Below are positions 26,809-35,904 of a stretch of DNA of 64,000 nt, piece after piece (the first letter of the stretch is position 1; the number at the start of each line of letters is the position of its first letter). The notes under the pieces are model-generated. The model ran no database searches and was not told where the DNA came from. It saw only the letters and a list, made by a program, of their open reading frames with translations. A program made the position numbers and the translations under genes. This DNA is from Parapedobacter deserti (GTDB lineage Bacteria; Bacteroidota; Bacteroidia; Sphingobacteriales; Sphingobacteriaceae). Where the stretch lies: positions 1 through 64,000 of the forward strand of contig NZ_JBHRTA010000059.1 of assembly GCF_042646065.1 (NCBI RefSeq), read 5' to 3'.

Positions 26809-28479
26809 CTAATTCCCCCTGGGCGGCATGGCGGCCGTGTCGGCAACCGTAGCGATGGTATCCACCTGGCCGTCCTCCGGCATGGTATCATCAGCTTCGG
26901 GGTTATCCTGCACCGGCGGGGCAATGGCACATTTCAAACCGGCCACCGTCATGATCCACGCTGTTTTATCCGGCCTGTGCCCGTCCGCATGCTCGAAGTT
27001 CTCTTCGCATTGGTTAAATGGCAGGTCCGATATATGGCGCTGCAGATCCCGGTCAATGAGCAGCCTTGCACCCACGGGAATATTGAGCGTAAGGTATAAC
27101 CGCTGGTTGCGCATTAAATCCTGCTCGGCGATACCGAAGTGGCTGTCAAAAATCAGCCGGCCACCCTGCTGTTCGAATTGGTAGTCGATTTTGCCAGCGC
27201 GCTCCGCAGCACGTTCGTAGGTAGCACCATGAGCCGAATATGCAGCCACCAACGACGGACCCTGCGTTGAATCTACCCGGACAATGCGCATGCGCATGCG
27301 GCTCTGTGATTCCAGGATATTCCGATTTCGGATTACGGCGCGTCGCTTGATGCGCGACAAGCGCTCCGTCGAGTCGCTTTGAAGCCGGATGACCGTCAGA
27401 TCATTTTTTGACAGGTGATAAACGGGTTGCATTTCCAGTGGTATCTCTTCCACCACCGTGCTTTCCTCCCTGAAATCGCTGGCCGTACGCGCACCGTATA
27501 CCGTGGTGAAGCCCACCGCAATCAACCAGACTGCCAATAATGTGAATCCCGTATAGCGGCCCATCGCACTGCGGTTGAACAAGATGCGGATGATCAATGC
27601 GACCAACGCTATGAACGGAATGATGGCGACAACCAACGCGCTCACCAGCATCGGCGTCCGGAGCTGTGGCTCGATCACGTTGAGGGGGAACATGGCCAGT
27701 TCCGGGTCCGGCCCCAAGAAGCCAAAGGAGGCCACGATGCTGATGACCAATACGATCAGGCCGCCACATAATCCGACGATGAAAAATACGCCGATGACTT
27801 TCGCAAGCAAGACGAACGCCTTTACCAGAAAGTTTCCTGCCGAGTTGAAGCCTCTTTTAAGCCCCTCCTCGGCGCCGGTAAAATTTGACCGGAGGCCCTC
27901 CATCTCCTCCTGAAAGCTGCGCTTGAAATTATGAAGGTTAGGCGTCTCTCCCCGCATAGCCATGCGGTCGGCGCGAGTGCGCGCAATTGGCATGACGATC
28001 CAGAGGATGATGTACAGCAGAAGGCCCGTGCCGCCAAAGATGAGTAGGAGCACAAGGATGAGCCGTATCCACCGGGCTTCAATACCAAAGTAGTGGCCCA
28101 AACCGCTGCACACACCTCCGAACACCTTGTCGTCCGGATCGCGCATGAGCTTACGCTGCCCACTTACCGGTGGCATTTCGTACGCCGCATCGTCGTAGGC
28201 CTCCTGTTGTTCGCCGGTCTCAAAGTCGCTCACCCTGCCCATCTGTGCAATGACGTCGTTGACGTCCTGCATGGTGATCACTTCCTTTTTGCCCTGTACA
28301 ATCCGTTCGTTGAACATTTCCGCGATCCGGTTTTCAATATCACCCACGATCTCATGGCTGTCAGCGGTATGCCCGAAGTGTTTCTTCACATCGATCATGT
28401 ATGAGCGGAGCACTTCATAGGCATCCTCTTCGATGTGAAACACGATGCCGTTTATGTTAATGATGATTGTCCTGTTCAT
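26809..28479 (-). CDS. PspC-domain transmembrane protein
   Basis: A 556-residue membrane protein. Residues about 1-95 form the conserved N-terminal module (INGIVFHIEEDAYEVLRSY ... GDIENRIAEMFNERI) found in Bacteroidota PspC fusions. The PspC domain (about 108-170) starts KLMRDPDDKVFGGVCSGLGHYFGIEARW and contains the first helices. A set of further helices (about 215-335) and a large C-terminal beta-rich, probably extracytoplasmic region (about 360-520) follow. PspC proteins sense envelope stress in enterobacteria, but this long form has no defined job. It lies downstream of padR on the same strand, 69 bases between them including the 7-bp repeats, so PadR probably controls it. Confidence 0.87.
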   Translation of the reverse strand: MNRTIIININGIVFHIEEDAYEVLRSYMIDVKKHFGHTADSHEIVGDIENRIAEMFNERIVQGKKEVITMQDVNDVIAQMGRVSDFETGEQQEAYDDAAYEMPPVSGQRKLMRDPDDKVFGGVCSGLGHYFGIEARWIRLILVLLLIFGGTGLLLYIILWIVMPIARTRADRMAMRGETPNLHNFKRSFQEEMEGLRSNFTGAEEGLKRGFNSAGNFLVKAFVLLAKVIGVFFIVGLCGGLIVLVISIVASFGFLGPDPELAMFPLNVIEPQLRTPMLVSALVVAIIPFIALVALIIRILFNRSAMGRYTGFTLLAVWLIAVGFTTVYGARTASDFREESTVVEEIPLEMQPVYHLSKNDLTVIRLQSDSTERLSRIKRRAVIRNRNILESQSRMRMRIVRVDSTQGPSLVAAYSAHGATYERAAERAGKIDYQFEQQGGRLIFDSHFGIAEQDLMRNQRLYLTLNIPVGARLLIDRDLQRHISDLPFNQCEENFEHADGHRPDKTAWIMTVAGLKCAIAPPVQDNPEADDTMPEDGQVDTIATVADTAAMPPRGN

Positions 28480-28503
28480 GTCTTGTGGTTTTTTTTATTC
28501 GTT

Positions 28504-28566
28504 TGTCTGATGTCTATTGTCTATTGTCTGTTGTCCCCCGTCTGCCGTCTATTGTCTATTGTCTGT
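28504..28566. repeat. Nine tandem copies of a 7-bp unit (YGTCTRT)
   Basis: From 28504 to 28566 the plus strand reads as nine consecutive 7-base units: TGTCTGA, TGTCTAT, TGTCTAT, TGTCTGT, TGTCCCC, CGTCTGC, CGTCTAT, TGTCTAT, TGTCTGT. It covers the last codons and stop (28549-28551) of padR and the padR-pspC spacer. Because 7 is not a multiple of 3, gain or loss of a unit would alter the PadR C-terminus and the spacing. Confidence 0.75.
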
Positions 28567-28929
28567 CATGTCTGGTCTGGTGGTTGATGCGTCCGGCCTC
28601 GCGCGCCCTTCCATAGACGTCTGCACTGCAAAAACCAGCTCCTCCCATGTGCTGTCCAACCGATTAAGCACTTCCAAGCCGGCCGGCGTTATCTGGTAAT
28701 ACTTACGTGGTGGACCCGACGTCGATTCCTTCCAACTATAACTCAACAGTCCATTGTTCTTGAGCCGGGTAAGTAAAGGATATAAAGTACCCTCTACCAC
28801 CAACAGACGTGCTTTTTTCAGCTCGCCGATGATGTCTGAGGCATATATCTCGCCCCGCGAGATGATAGAAAGGATACAGTATTCCAATATCCCCTTCCTC
28901 ATTTGGGTTTGCGTGTTATCTACTATCAT
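28549..28929 (-). CDS. PadR-family transcriptional repressor
   Basis: A 126-residue winged-helix regulator. MRKGILEYCILSIISRGEIYASDIIGELK starts the domain at about residue 10, then VVEGTLYPLLTRLKNNGLLS and the wing GPPRKYYQITPAGLEVL, all diagnostic for PadR. A C-terminal helix dimerises the family; here the last residues (TRPDMTDNRQ) lie in a 7-bp repeat. The open frame continues upstream to 28995 but that would cross the palindromic operator. The ATG at 28929 comes just after the -7 box. The gene probably represses itself and the downstream pspC gene, the usual arrangement of PadR-PspC pairs. Confidence 0.9.
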   Translation of the reverse strand: MIVDNTQTQMRKGILEYCILSIISRGEIYASDIIGELKKARLLVVEGTLYPLLTRLKNNGLLSYSWKESTSGPPRKYYQITPAGLEVLNRLDSTWEELVFAVQTSMEGRARPDASTTRPDMTDNRQ

Positions 28930-28933
28930 AATA

Positions 28934-28974
28934 CAAAGATATATGTTTTGGTTTGTACTATGCAATACATAGTA
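28934..28974 (-). promoter_or_regulatory. padR promoter with a perfect 19-bp palindromic operator
   Basis: TACTATG-CAATA-CATAGTA (28956-28974) is a perfect inverted repeat with 7-base arms. On the minus strand the -7 box TATCTTTG lies at 28941-28934 and a TTG at 28965-28963 sits 21 bases before it, inside the palindrome. A repressor bound there would cover the -33. Known PadR operators are of this size and AT-rich form. The start codon follows the -7 by 4 bases. Confidence 0.65.
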
Positions 28975-29039
28975 GTGTATAAAATCATAATGCACTGGTT
29001 TTCAGCAATAAAAAATTTAATAGATCGGTTAGCTACATC

Positions 29040-29069
29040 AAAAAAGCCGCCTCAGCAGGGTGAGGCGGC
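29040..29069 (-). terminator. Intrinsic terminator of the susC-susD operon
   Basis: GCCGCCTCA (29046-29054) pairs perfectly with TGAGGCGGC (29061-29069) across a 6-base loop. On the minus strand the stem is followed by six T (complement of 29040-29045). It stands 40 bases after the susD stop, so it ends that transcript. The stem might also stop plus-strand reading, though the T-run there is absent. Confidence 0.8.
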
Positions 29070-29108
29070 TTGTATGTCGGCCTTGTTGCGTGCTCGTTAA
29101 CGCCGTAT

Positions 29109-30659
29109 TCAGTAGCCCGGATTTTGGGTGAGGTTGGGGTTCACCGCTATTTGCTGGCTTGGAATCGGGTACACCAATGTATGCGGCCCGGGGTCGGCAG
29201 GCTTTTCCTGCCAGGGGTCAAGAAACTTTCCGAAACGTATCAGGTCTTGCCTTCTCCAGCCCTCCCAGTACAGCTCGCGTCCGCGCTCATCGATCAGGTC
29301 GTCCAAGGTCAGCTCAGCCAGGGATGATGCGCCGCGGTTGAATCGTATGCTGTTTACGAGTGCCAGCGCTTGTGCCGGAGTGCCTGTTCCGCCGCGCAAG
29401 ATTGCTTCCGCTTGCATCAACAGCACATCGGCGTACCGGAATACCACCCAATCGTTGTTGCGCTGCCCCGACGGCACACTGTAATCAAATGCATATTTCA
29501 TCACGCGGATCCCGGCAGTTTCCAGGGTACTGCCCGAAGTGCGGAGGGTTACCCCTGGCGTAAACACCAGTGGTTGGCTAGACGGGTTTCTGGCCATCAG
29601 CGGCTGGTCGGTTTCCAAGTTATACTGCTGTCCAACCAGGAAGCCGACGTTTCTCCGGCGGCCGGGGTTGTCCATGGTATCGGCAGGGTATTCATAGTAG
29701 ATTCCCAGCCGTTCGTCGCCCTCATCGTACAAGTCATAAAAATCGGAAAGCGTGCACCAGCCATTCCACCCGCCCGGCACCATGTTGTAGTGGGCCACGG
29801 TGTTCCATGTCCGATCTACCGGACCGCCCCTCACGCCGAATTCGTTATACAGCGTAAAGATATTTTCTGTGGAGATCGCATCGTTATTGGGCGCGAAATT
29901 GTCGAAATATCTGCCTGATGGGGAAATTTGATAGCGATTGCTTGCCGTGATTTCGCCCGCCAACGAGATTACCCGGTTCATGTCGGCTGCGTCAAACACC
30001 GGGTTTTCGCGGTTCAGGAACACGCCTTTATTCAGATGAAGCTTCATGAGCAGTACCTTCGCCGCATGCTGGTTGGCCACATAGGCCGCGCCGCTATCGG
30101 GCAGGTCGTTCATGATCGCCTCCAATTCACTGACGATAAATTCAATGGCCTCCTGCGCTTGCAGGGTAACCGGCGGCTCGCGGAAGTCATTCAGGTTCTC
30201 TCGGAAGGGCACTATGCCCCAAAGGTTCAGCACATCGTACATACTCAGTGCGCGGAGAAAGCGTGCTTCGGCGGCCTGACGCGCCGAGGGGTTGCTCCGC
30301 AGCACGTTGGATGCCTGGAACTGGGCCGTCAGCAAGTCTCTGAACGTATTATTCATGAATGAGTTATCGGGATTCCACGTATGCTGGTGGATAGCCCTGT
30401 AAATTCCATTGTCGTCCCAGTCGCCGCCCCGGGTAGGAGCCATGGCCGCGTCGGATGAAATCTCTTCAAGTACCCAACGCTGATCCTGGTGGTATGGCGT
30501 ATTAAGTGCGGTATACGCACCGATCAACAAATCAGCAGCATTCACGTTTGTCACCCCTTGCTCCAGTTCACTCCGGAGCTGTTCATCCAGATCGGTACAA
30601 GAAAATGACAGTCCCATCACTACCATTAACACCACACGATATATTCTTAATGTCTTCAT
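29109..30659 (-). CDS. RagB/SusD-family nutrient-uptake lipoprotein
   Basis: A 516-residue outer-membrane lipoprotein that binds glycan or peptide at the cell surface and closes over the SusC channel. Lipobox LSFSC with Cys near residue 21. N-terminal TPR-like helices include LLIGAYTALNTPYHQDQRWV and LRALSMYDVLNLWG (the conserved R-A-L-x-Y-x-x-L segment). The C-terminal part ends PIPSQQIAVNPNLTQNPGY, the family's usual close. It follows susC by 12 bases. No glycoside hydrolase, sulfatase or regulator is nearby, so the ligand is unknown. Confidence 0.92.
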   Translation of the reverse strand: MKTLRIYRVVLMVVMGLSFSCTDLDEQLRSELEQGVTNVNAADLLIGAYTALNTPYHQDQRWVLEEISSDAAMAPTRGGDWDDNGIYRAIHQHTWNPDNSFMNNTFRDLLTAQFQASNVLRSNPSARQAAEARFLRALSMYDVLNLWGIVPFRENLNDFREPPVTLQAQEAIEFIVSELEAIMNDLPDSGAAYVANQHAAKVLLMKLHLNKGVFLNRENPVFDAADMNRVISLAGEITASNRYQISPSGRYFDNFAPNNDAISTENIFTLYNEFGVRGGPVDRTWNTVAHYNMVPGGWNGWCTLSDFYDLYDEGDERLGIYYEYPADTMDNPGRRRNVGFLVGQQYNLETDQPLMARNPSSQPLVFTPGVTLRTSGSTLETAGIRVMKYAFDYSVPSGQRNNDWVVFRYADVLLMQAEAILRGGTGTPAQALALVNSIRFNRGASSLAELTLDDLIDERGRELYWEGWRRQDLIRFGKFLDPWQEKPADPGPHTLVYPIPSQQIAVNPNLTQNPGY

Positions 30660-30671
30660 GATTCCTGCATT

Positions 30672-33600
30672 TTATAATGAAAAGTTAAGGCCCAAAAGAA
30701 ACGTCCTCGCCGGCGGATACGGGAGGTATTCGATGCCGAGTGAAGGTATATCGTCGGTCGATCCGTCGGTATTCACTTCAGGGTCAAATCCATTATACCC
30801 CTTAAAAACCAGCAGGTTCTGACCAGTGAGCGATACGTTCAGGTTCCGGATACCTCTGCCGATGTTGCCTACGTTGTAGCTTAGCGTCAGGTTGGACAAC
30901 TTCAGGAAATCGCCTTTTTCCAGGTATCGGGTAGACGGCGCCGCCGAGTTGGACGTCGATTCGCCTGCCTCCCTGTCAAAGACGGTTTTTGCGATGTTCC
31001 GGTTGGACATGTTATTCACTCCAAGAACGGTCGCCATCGTGTTATTGAACAGGTAGTGACCAAACGCGCCATGCGTGTTGATGGTGGCCGTAAACCGCTT
31101 ATACGTCACATCCGTGGAAATCCCCAGCAGGTATTTCGGATTGGGGCTACCGACATAAAACTTGTTCAGCGCAGGATCTATCGACGTACTTACCGTGCCG
31201 TCGAGCCCCCGGTACATACTCATGCCTGTTGTGGGGTCGATGCCTTCAAACTGCGCCAGGTACCACACATTGAGCGGCTGACCACTTACCATCCGTTGGC
31301 CCAACACTCCTGAAAAACCTTGCCCGCGCAGGGCAGCCGTTTCATAATAGCCCAGAAGACCGCTTACCCTGTTCTCCAGGTAAGTGGCATTGGCAGACAG
31401 GTTCCAATTCCAATTTTCGTTCCCGACGATGTTGCCTGTCAGGGCCAGTTCCACGCCTTCATTGATGATCTCGCCATCGAGGTTCACCCAGATCCGGCCA
31501 GCTGGTGCCGGCTGGGCGAGTGTCTGCTCAAACAGTGCGTCGGTGGTCATCTTACGGAAGTAATCCACGGAGCCAGAGAGTCTGTTTTGGAAGAAAGCGA
31601 AGTCGATACCCGCATTGATGGTAGCCGAGCTCTCCCACCTCAAATCAGGATTGCCGAAGTTGGCCTGCCTGATGGCTTGTGCTTCAAAGACATAGCGATT
31701 CCTCGAAGCTCCCGACGGGAACTCCTGATTCCCGGTCTTGCCCCATCCCAGCCGCAGCTTGAGGAGGTCGAACAACTCATTATCTCCATAAACGCTTCAT
31801 TGGAGATGTTCCATGCAAACGCCAGCGAAGGGAAGTTGGCGTACTTGTTGTTTTCGCCGAATTTTGTGGACCCATCGCGCCGGACGGTACCGGTAAAGAT
31901 ATACCGGTCTGCATAATTAAGGGATGCGCGGGCAAAGAACGATTGCAGTTCATTGGTCGGGCTCCGGTACGAATCAATCATCCGGTTACTGGCTATGGAA
32001 TAGTCGAGGTAGTCGTAATAGTCCAGATCGCCCAGTTCGGAAAAGCCACTGCCGCTTTGTGAGTTCCACCGTGTGTCAAAGCTCAAATATTCATAGCCTA
32101 CCACCGTATTGAGGTTTAATGATGTGGCGATCTCCCTATTGAATGACAACGTATGCGTCAACTGATGATTAGTTTCCGAATCGTTCCCGATGAACGCGGA
32201 GCCGTTGTTGGCGTTACTCGGATTAATCATTCCGGCGATAAACCGGCCTGTCCTCCGGCCCGTCTGACGTGTCAGGCTGTACATCAGCCTGTATTCGAGG
32301 TAATCCGTTATTTCATAGGAAGGTGAAATGCTGGTCAGGATGGTGTTGACCACCGCCCGATCCTTGTAAGCGGTCAGGGAAGTCACCGGATTGATGAGTG
32401 AAGGCGACTGGTAAGCCCGCTCGCCTTCTTCATTCCACAACGGCAAGGTGGGGTTCCATTGCAGCGCCTGCGAAATCACATTTCCTTCAAATCCCACGCC
32501 CACGTTAATAGGTGCGATGTTCTCATCGGTCTGCGTGGCCAAAATATTGAAGTCCAGACCCAGCTTTTTGCTTTCCAAAAAACGGAAATTGCTGCTCAAA
32601 CTGACCGTGTACTTCTTCAGGCGGGAGGTTTCGACGATTCCGTTCTGATCAAGGTAGCCACCGGAAATCCGGTACCGAGCATCTTCGGAGCCACCGGAAA
32701 TGTCCATGGCATAATTCTGCGTAGCCGCTGTCCGGGTAATGGCATCAAATGCATCGACGCTGCCGCCAAAATCCGCATTGACATCATCGGGTGCATAAAA
32801 TTGAACTGCCTGCCTGAATTCATCTGCGGTCAGCACTTCCGGCTTTTTCAGCAAGCTGGAAATGCCCGTGGAAGCCATCACATTCAGTGTCGGCGCGCCC
32901 GATTGGCCACGCTTGGTGGTGATGAGTACCACGCCATTGGCACCCCGGGAGCCGTATATCGCCGTAGCAGACGCATCTTTGAGGATGTCCATACTGGCAA
33001 TATCATTGGGGTTAAGGTAGTTGAGCGGATTTCCGCTATCCGAACCATACCCTCCCTGGCCGCCGGGGCGGGCCGATGTGCCCGAGAGGGGGACACCGTC
33101 TACCACAAATAATGGATTATTACCAGCTCGGATAGAGGAGTTGCCACGGATCCGCACAGTGGTCGACCCACCCGGCTGCCCTGTATTGTTGATCATCATT
33201 ACGCCCGCGGTCCGGCCCTGTATCAGCTGGTCCGGGGCCACGATAACACCTCTGTTGAAGTCCTTTGCCTGCACGGACGCGACTGACCCGGTCAGGTCCC
33301 GTTTCCGTGCCGTACCATAGCCGATGACCACCACCTCATCCAGGCTTTCACCGCCTGATACCAAATTGAACTCAACCAGCTGCTCAGCGCTTGCTAACGT
33401 CACCTGGCGCTCAGCGGTCTGGTATCCAATGAACGATACGGACAGGGTGTATGTTCCGTAAGAAACGTTCGTAAACGAATAGAGACCCTCCGCATTGGTA
33501 CCCGCCTGCCTGTTAAGCTCTTTGATTACCACGGAAGCCCCGCCAAGGGGATCGCCGTTTTCGTCTACAACTCTCCCTTGAATACCGCCCGTTTGGGCGT

Positions 33601-33685
33601 GTGCAATAGCCGGACACAAAAACGCCAGCCATAGCAGGGTCATGCCGACACCCGATTGTCGAATAATTAATGGAAATCTGCTCAT
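30672..33685 (-). pseudogene. SusC/RagA-family TonB-linked outer-membrane channel, frameshifted
   Basis: About 1004 codons would make a normal SusC. Signal peptide (ends near HAQ, residue 31), carboxypeptidase-like domain (GRVVDENGDPLGGASVVIK), the SusC signature DEVVVIGYGT, plug (STTVRIRGNSSI ... PLFVVDGVP) and barrel are present. The frame breaks at about 31784-31789. The first frame reads through FMEIM into nonsense ending near 31640; the correct frame resumes as NELFDLLKLRLGWGKTGNQEF and runs to 30672. One base is missing (FMEDNELFD is restored by one G). Either susC is inactivated by a one-base deletion or the base is a sequencing error. The two pieces are 33685-31784 and 31783-30672. 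SusD follows. Confidence 0.85.
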
Positions 33686-33703
33686 AATTTATTGTGTGTT
33701 TTG

Positions 33704-33754
33704 TTTAACTAATTGGCTCATTTAACTAAGTGGCTTATTTAACTAATTGGCCTA
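33704..33754. repeat. Three tandem 17-bp repeats upstream of susC
   Basis: Three contiguous 17-base units TTTAACTAATTGGCTCA, TTTAACTAAGTGGCTTA and TTTAACTAATTGGCCTA lie at 33704-33720, 33721-33737 and 33738-33754, 18 to 69 bases before the susC start. They differ at only a few positions. No TAnnTTTG box is seen at the end of the repeats. A regulator array or a variable-number repeat are both possible. Confidence 0.7.
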
Positions 33755-33879
33755 GCACACTGGTATTGTTTATCATTCATAATTGGAATAGGCTACGTGA
33801 GCACGTGGCGCTCCCATAGCATATACACGAAACAACTGAAGTGAAGTATTGTTTTGGAAAGGTAAATTTCAAAGGTGGG

Positions 33880-34071
33880 TCATTTCCGCTTTCTGAGCAA
33901 GTAACGCCGGTACCGATGCAGTACAAACATTGCCAACCCCATCGAAACCGCACAAGTAATTAGCGGATGTCCTTGAGGCAATACCAGTAGACAGATGATA
34001 CCGAACACCACGACAAAAAGATATAAATAGCTGAAAAAAGGATGGAGTATGATCTGTTGCAACTTATTCAT
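33880..34071 (-). CDS. Small two-helix membrane protein
   Basis: 63 residues: an amphipathic start MNKLQQIILHPFFSY, two hydrophobic helices (about 14-33 and 36-52) and a strongly basic tail HRYRRYLLRKRK that should stay in the cytoplasm. No named family recognised. It follows gldH by 17 bases and is last in the holB-ricT-gldH operon. In many Bacteroidota a penicillin-binding protein gene occupies this place; here it is absent. Role unknown. Confidence 0.65.
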   Translation of the reverse strand: MNKLQQIILHPFFSYLYLFVVVFGIICLLVLPQGHPLITCAVSMGLAMFVLHRYRRYLLRKRK

Positions 34072-34088
34072 GGCATATGCGTTTGTTA

Positions 34089-34562
34089 TTACTCTGCGGG
34101 GGCTATGCGTATCCCTGCATCGGTAATTTCACCGAGTGGGTTTTCACGCATGTTTTGTTCAATCGCGAATACATAGTTACCCGTGTCGGGAAATCTGACA
34201 GATTCCTTGATCAACTGTTGGTGGGCATAAACGCTTCCCGAGCCCCTGCCGAGCCAGCGGCCGTCGGGCGCCGCCAGCTGCAATTCAAACCGCTCCGTGG
34301 TATCCGTTCCATCGGGATAGCCCTGGTGCAATAATATGAAGATATTAGCATACCTATAATCAGGTGTATGCCTCAAGTTGAGGTAGATATCATAATACAC
34401 TGTTGTATCGGTGATGTGTGCTGTTATTAATGGCTGATTGTCATAGGACCACTTGTGATCGGGTATCGCTACATTCTGATCCACAACGGCCGTGTCCGTG
34501 CAGGATGCGACAAACATCACAAAGCCCAAAAAACACATCGATATGGTTAAATAGGGGCGCAT
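34089..34562 (-). CDS. gldH: Gliding-motility lipoprotein GldH
   Basis: A 157-residue lipoprotein. Lipobox FVASC gives Cys21, followed by a beta-rich domain. HKWSYDNQP, YYDIYLNLRHTPDYRYANI and the ending MRENPLGEITDAGIRI are recognisable GldH segments. In Flavobacterium, GldH is needed for gliding with the other Gld proteins, but non-gliding Sphingobacteriaceae keep gldH, so motility is not implied. The frame extends 32 codons upstream into ricT, but MRPYLT at 34562 is the lipoprotein start. It stands 7 bases after ricT and is surely co-transcribed with it. Confidence 0.85.
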   Translation of the reverse strand: MRPYLTISMCFLGFVMFVASCTDTAVVDQNVAIPDHKWSYDNQPLITAHITDTTVYYDIYLNLRHTPDYRYANIFILLHQGYPDGTDTTERFELQLAAPDGRWLGRGSGSVYAHQQLIKESVRFPDTGNYVFAIEQNMRENPLGEITDAGIRIAPAE

Positions 34563-34569
34563 CGATCGT

Positions 34570-35904
34570 CTAATCAGCTTGGCCGGTTTGCTGTTGTTGC
34601 TGACCTCCCGGTTTCCCTTTCCTTCTGTTATTGCGTGAGCGTTTCTTGGGCGATGCACTCGCTTCAGCGGGCTTGTTACCCTTCGGCTGCGCGGGCCGCC
34701 CGGTATTTTCCTGGGCCGGAGACTTGTCCGGAGATTGCCTTGGCGATGTTTTCTTTGCTTCAGGCTTTTTCTTGTTTTTGCTTGGGCGTTTTTTCTTTTT
34801 GTTCCGGTCGTCCAAACGGGTAAGGCTATCCTGTCCCACCACGTTTTCGTAGTCGTAGTTCACCGGCTTTTCTTCTACGGTTTCTATCATTACGGCGCCA
34901 ATCTCCTCCGGTTTTACCCCTTCTTTGTTCAGCTGGTGGATCTCTTTTACCCTTTCCGTAGTGAGCGGTATCCAATTTTCCTCTCCGGGATAGGTAAACC
35001 ACATCAATTTCTTGAAAATGTCGGTTTTTTGCAAGAATGCCACCCCGCGTTGGGTCTCTATCCGTTCAATGTTATTGGGGATATCTTTCAGCGCATCCAT
35101 ATAGCTATCCAGCTCATAGTTGAGGCAGCATTTCAGTTTACCGCATTGCCCGGCCAGCTTCAGCGTGTTCAGTGACAGATTTTGGTAGCGCGCTGCCGAA
35201 GTCGACACGGTCTTGAAATCGGTCAGCCAGGTAGAGCAGCAGAGTTCCCTGCCGCAGGATCCGATGCCGCCGAGCCTGCTCGCTTCCTGGCGCATGCCGA
35301 TTTGACGCATCTCAATCCGGATCCGGAATGCCTCGGCCATGCGCTTGATGAGTTCCCTGAAATCTACCCTCCCCTCTGCCGTGTAATAAAAGGTCGCCTT
35401 GGATTTGTCGCCCTGATAATCCACATCGCTGATTTTCATAGACAGGCCCAGGTCGAGCGCCAATTTGCGCGCACGGTGCATGGTCTCCCATTCCAGGTCT
35501 TTGGCTGCCTGCCATTTTTTGATATCGGCATCCGTTACCTTGCGGTATATCTTTTTCGTGACGGTGGCCGGGTCTACGTTGTTTTTCTTCAGCTGCAGCC
35601 GTACCAGCTCGCCCGTAATGGACACGTGGCCAATGTCATAACCTCCTGTGTTCGGTTCTACGACAACCATTTCGCCCATTTCAAGGTACAGGTTGTCGTG
35701 GTTGACATAAAATTCCTTCCGCGATCCCTTAAACCTCACCTCCACGATATTGAAGGGTTTATAATTTGTTGGCATGTCCATTTCGGCCAGCCAATCGTAT
35801 ACATCCAATTTATTACATCCGCTCGTCATACAGGCGCCATTATTTTGGCAACCTGCCGGTGTGCTGCCACACCCGCCGCCGGATGAGCAAGTGCTACATC
35901 CCAT
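34570..35904 (-). CDS. ricT: RicT/YaaT-like PSP1-domain regulatory protein
   Basis: A 444-residue cytoplasmic PSP1 protein. An N-terminal Cys cluster at positions 3, 6, 12, 19, 25 and 30 is unusually dense. The PSP1 region (about 45-290) includes DIGHVSITGELVRLQLKK, CGRELCCSTW and CGKLKCCLNYE, giving further Cys clusters. The Bacillus RicT (YaaT) binds iron-sulfur with RicA and RicF to steer RNase Y; those partners are not here. The last 90 residues are Lys/Pro/Gln-rich and disordered. It overlaps holB by 11 bases and precedes gldH by 7, the common holB-ricT-gldH order of Bacteroidota. Confidence 0.9.
   Translation of the reverse strand: MGCSTCSSGGGCGSTPAGCQNNGACMTSGCNKLDVYDWLAEMDMPTNYKPFNIVEVRFKGSRKEFYVNHDNLYLEMGEMVVVEPNTGGYDIGHVSITGELVRLQLKKNNVDPATVTKKIYRKVTDADIKKWQAAKDLEWETMHRARKLALDLGLSMKISDVDYQGDKSKATFYYTAEGRVDFRELIKRMAEAFRIRIEMRQIGMRQEASRLGGIGSCGRELCCSTWLTDFKTVSTSAARYQNLSLNTLKLAGQCGKLKCCLNYELDSYMDALKDIPNNIERIETQRGVAFLQKTDIFKKLMWFTYPGEENWIPLTTERVKEIHQLNKEGVKPEEIGAVMIETVEEKPVNYDYENVVGQDSLTRLDDRNKKKKRPSKNKKKPEAKKTSPRQSPDKSPAQENTGRPAQPKGNKPAEASASPKKRSRNNRRKGKPGGQQQQQTGQAD

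Noticed and set aside
28504..28566. CRISPR-like array
   Set aside because: Units are 7 bases, back to back with no spacers; it is a microsatellite.
33704..33754. CRISPR-like array upstream of susC
   Set aside because: Only three contiguous 17-base units, no spacers, no cas genes.
33792..33820. GCTA/TAGC and GAGC/GCTC hairpin as a terminator after the small membrane gene
   Set aside because: Two internal mismatch loops and no T-run; may be chance or a leader structure.
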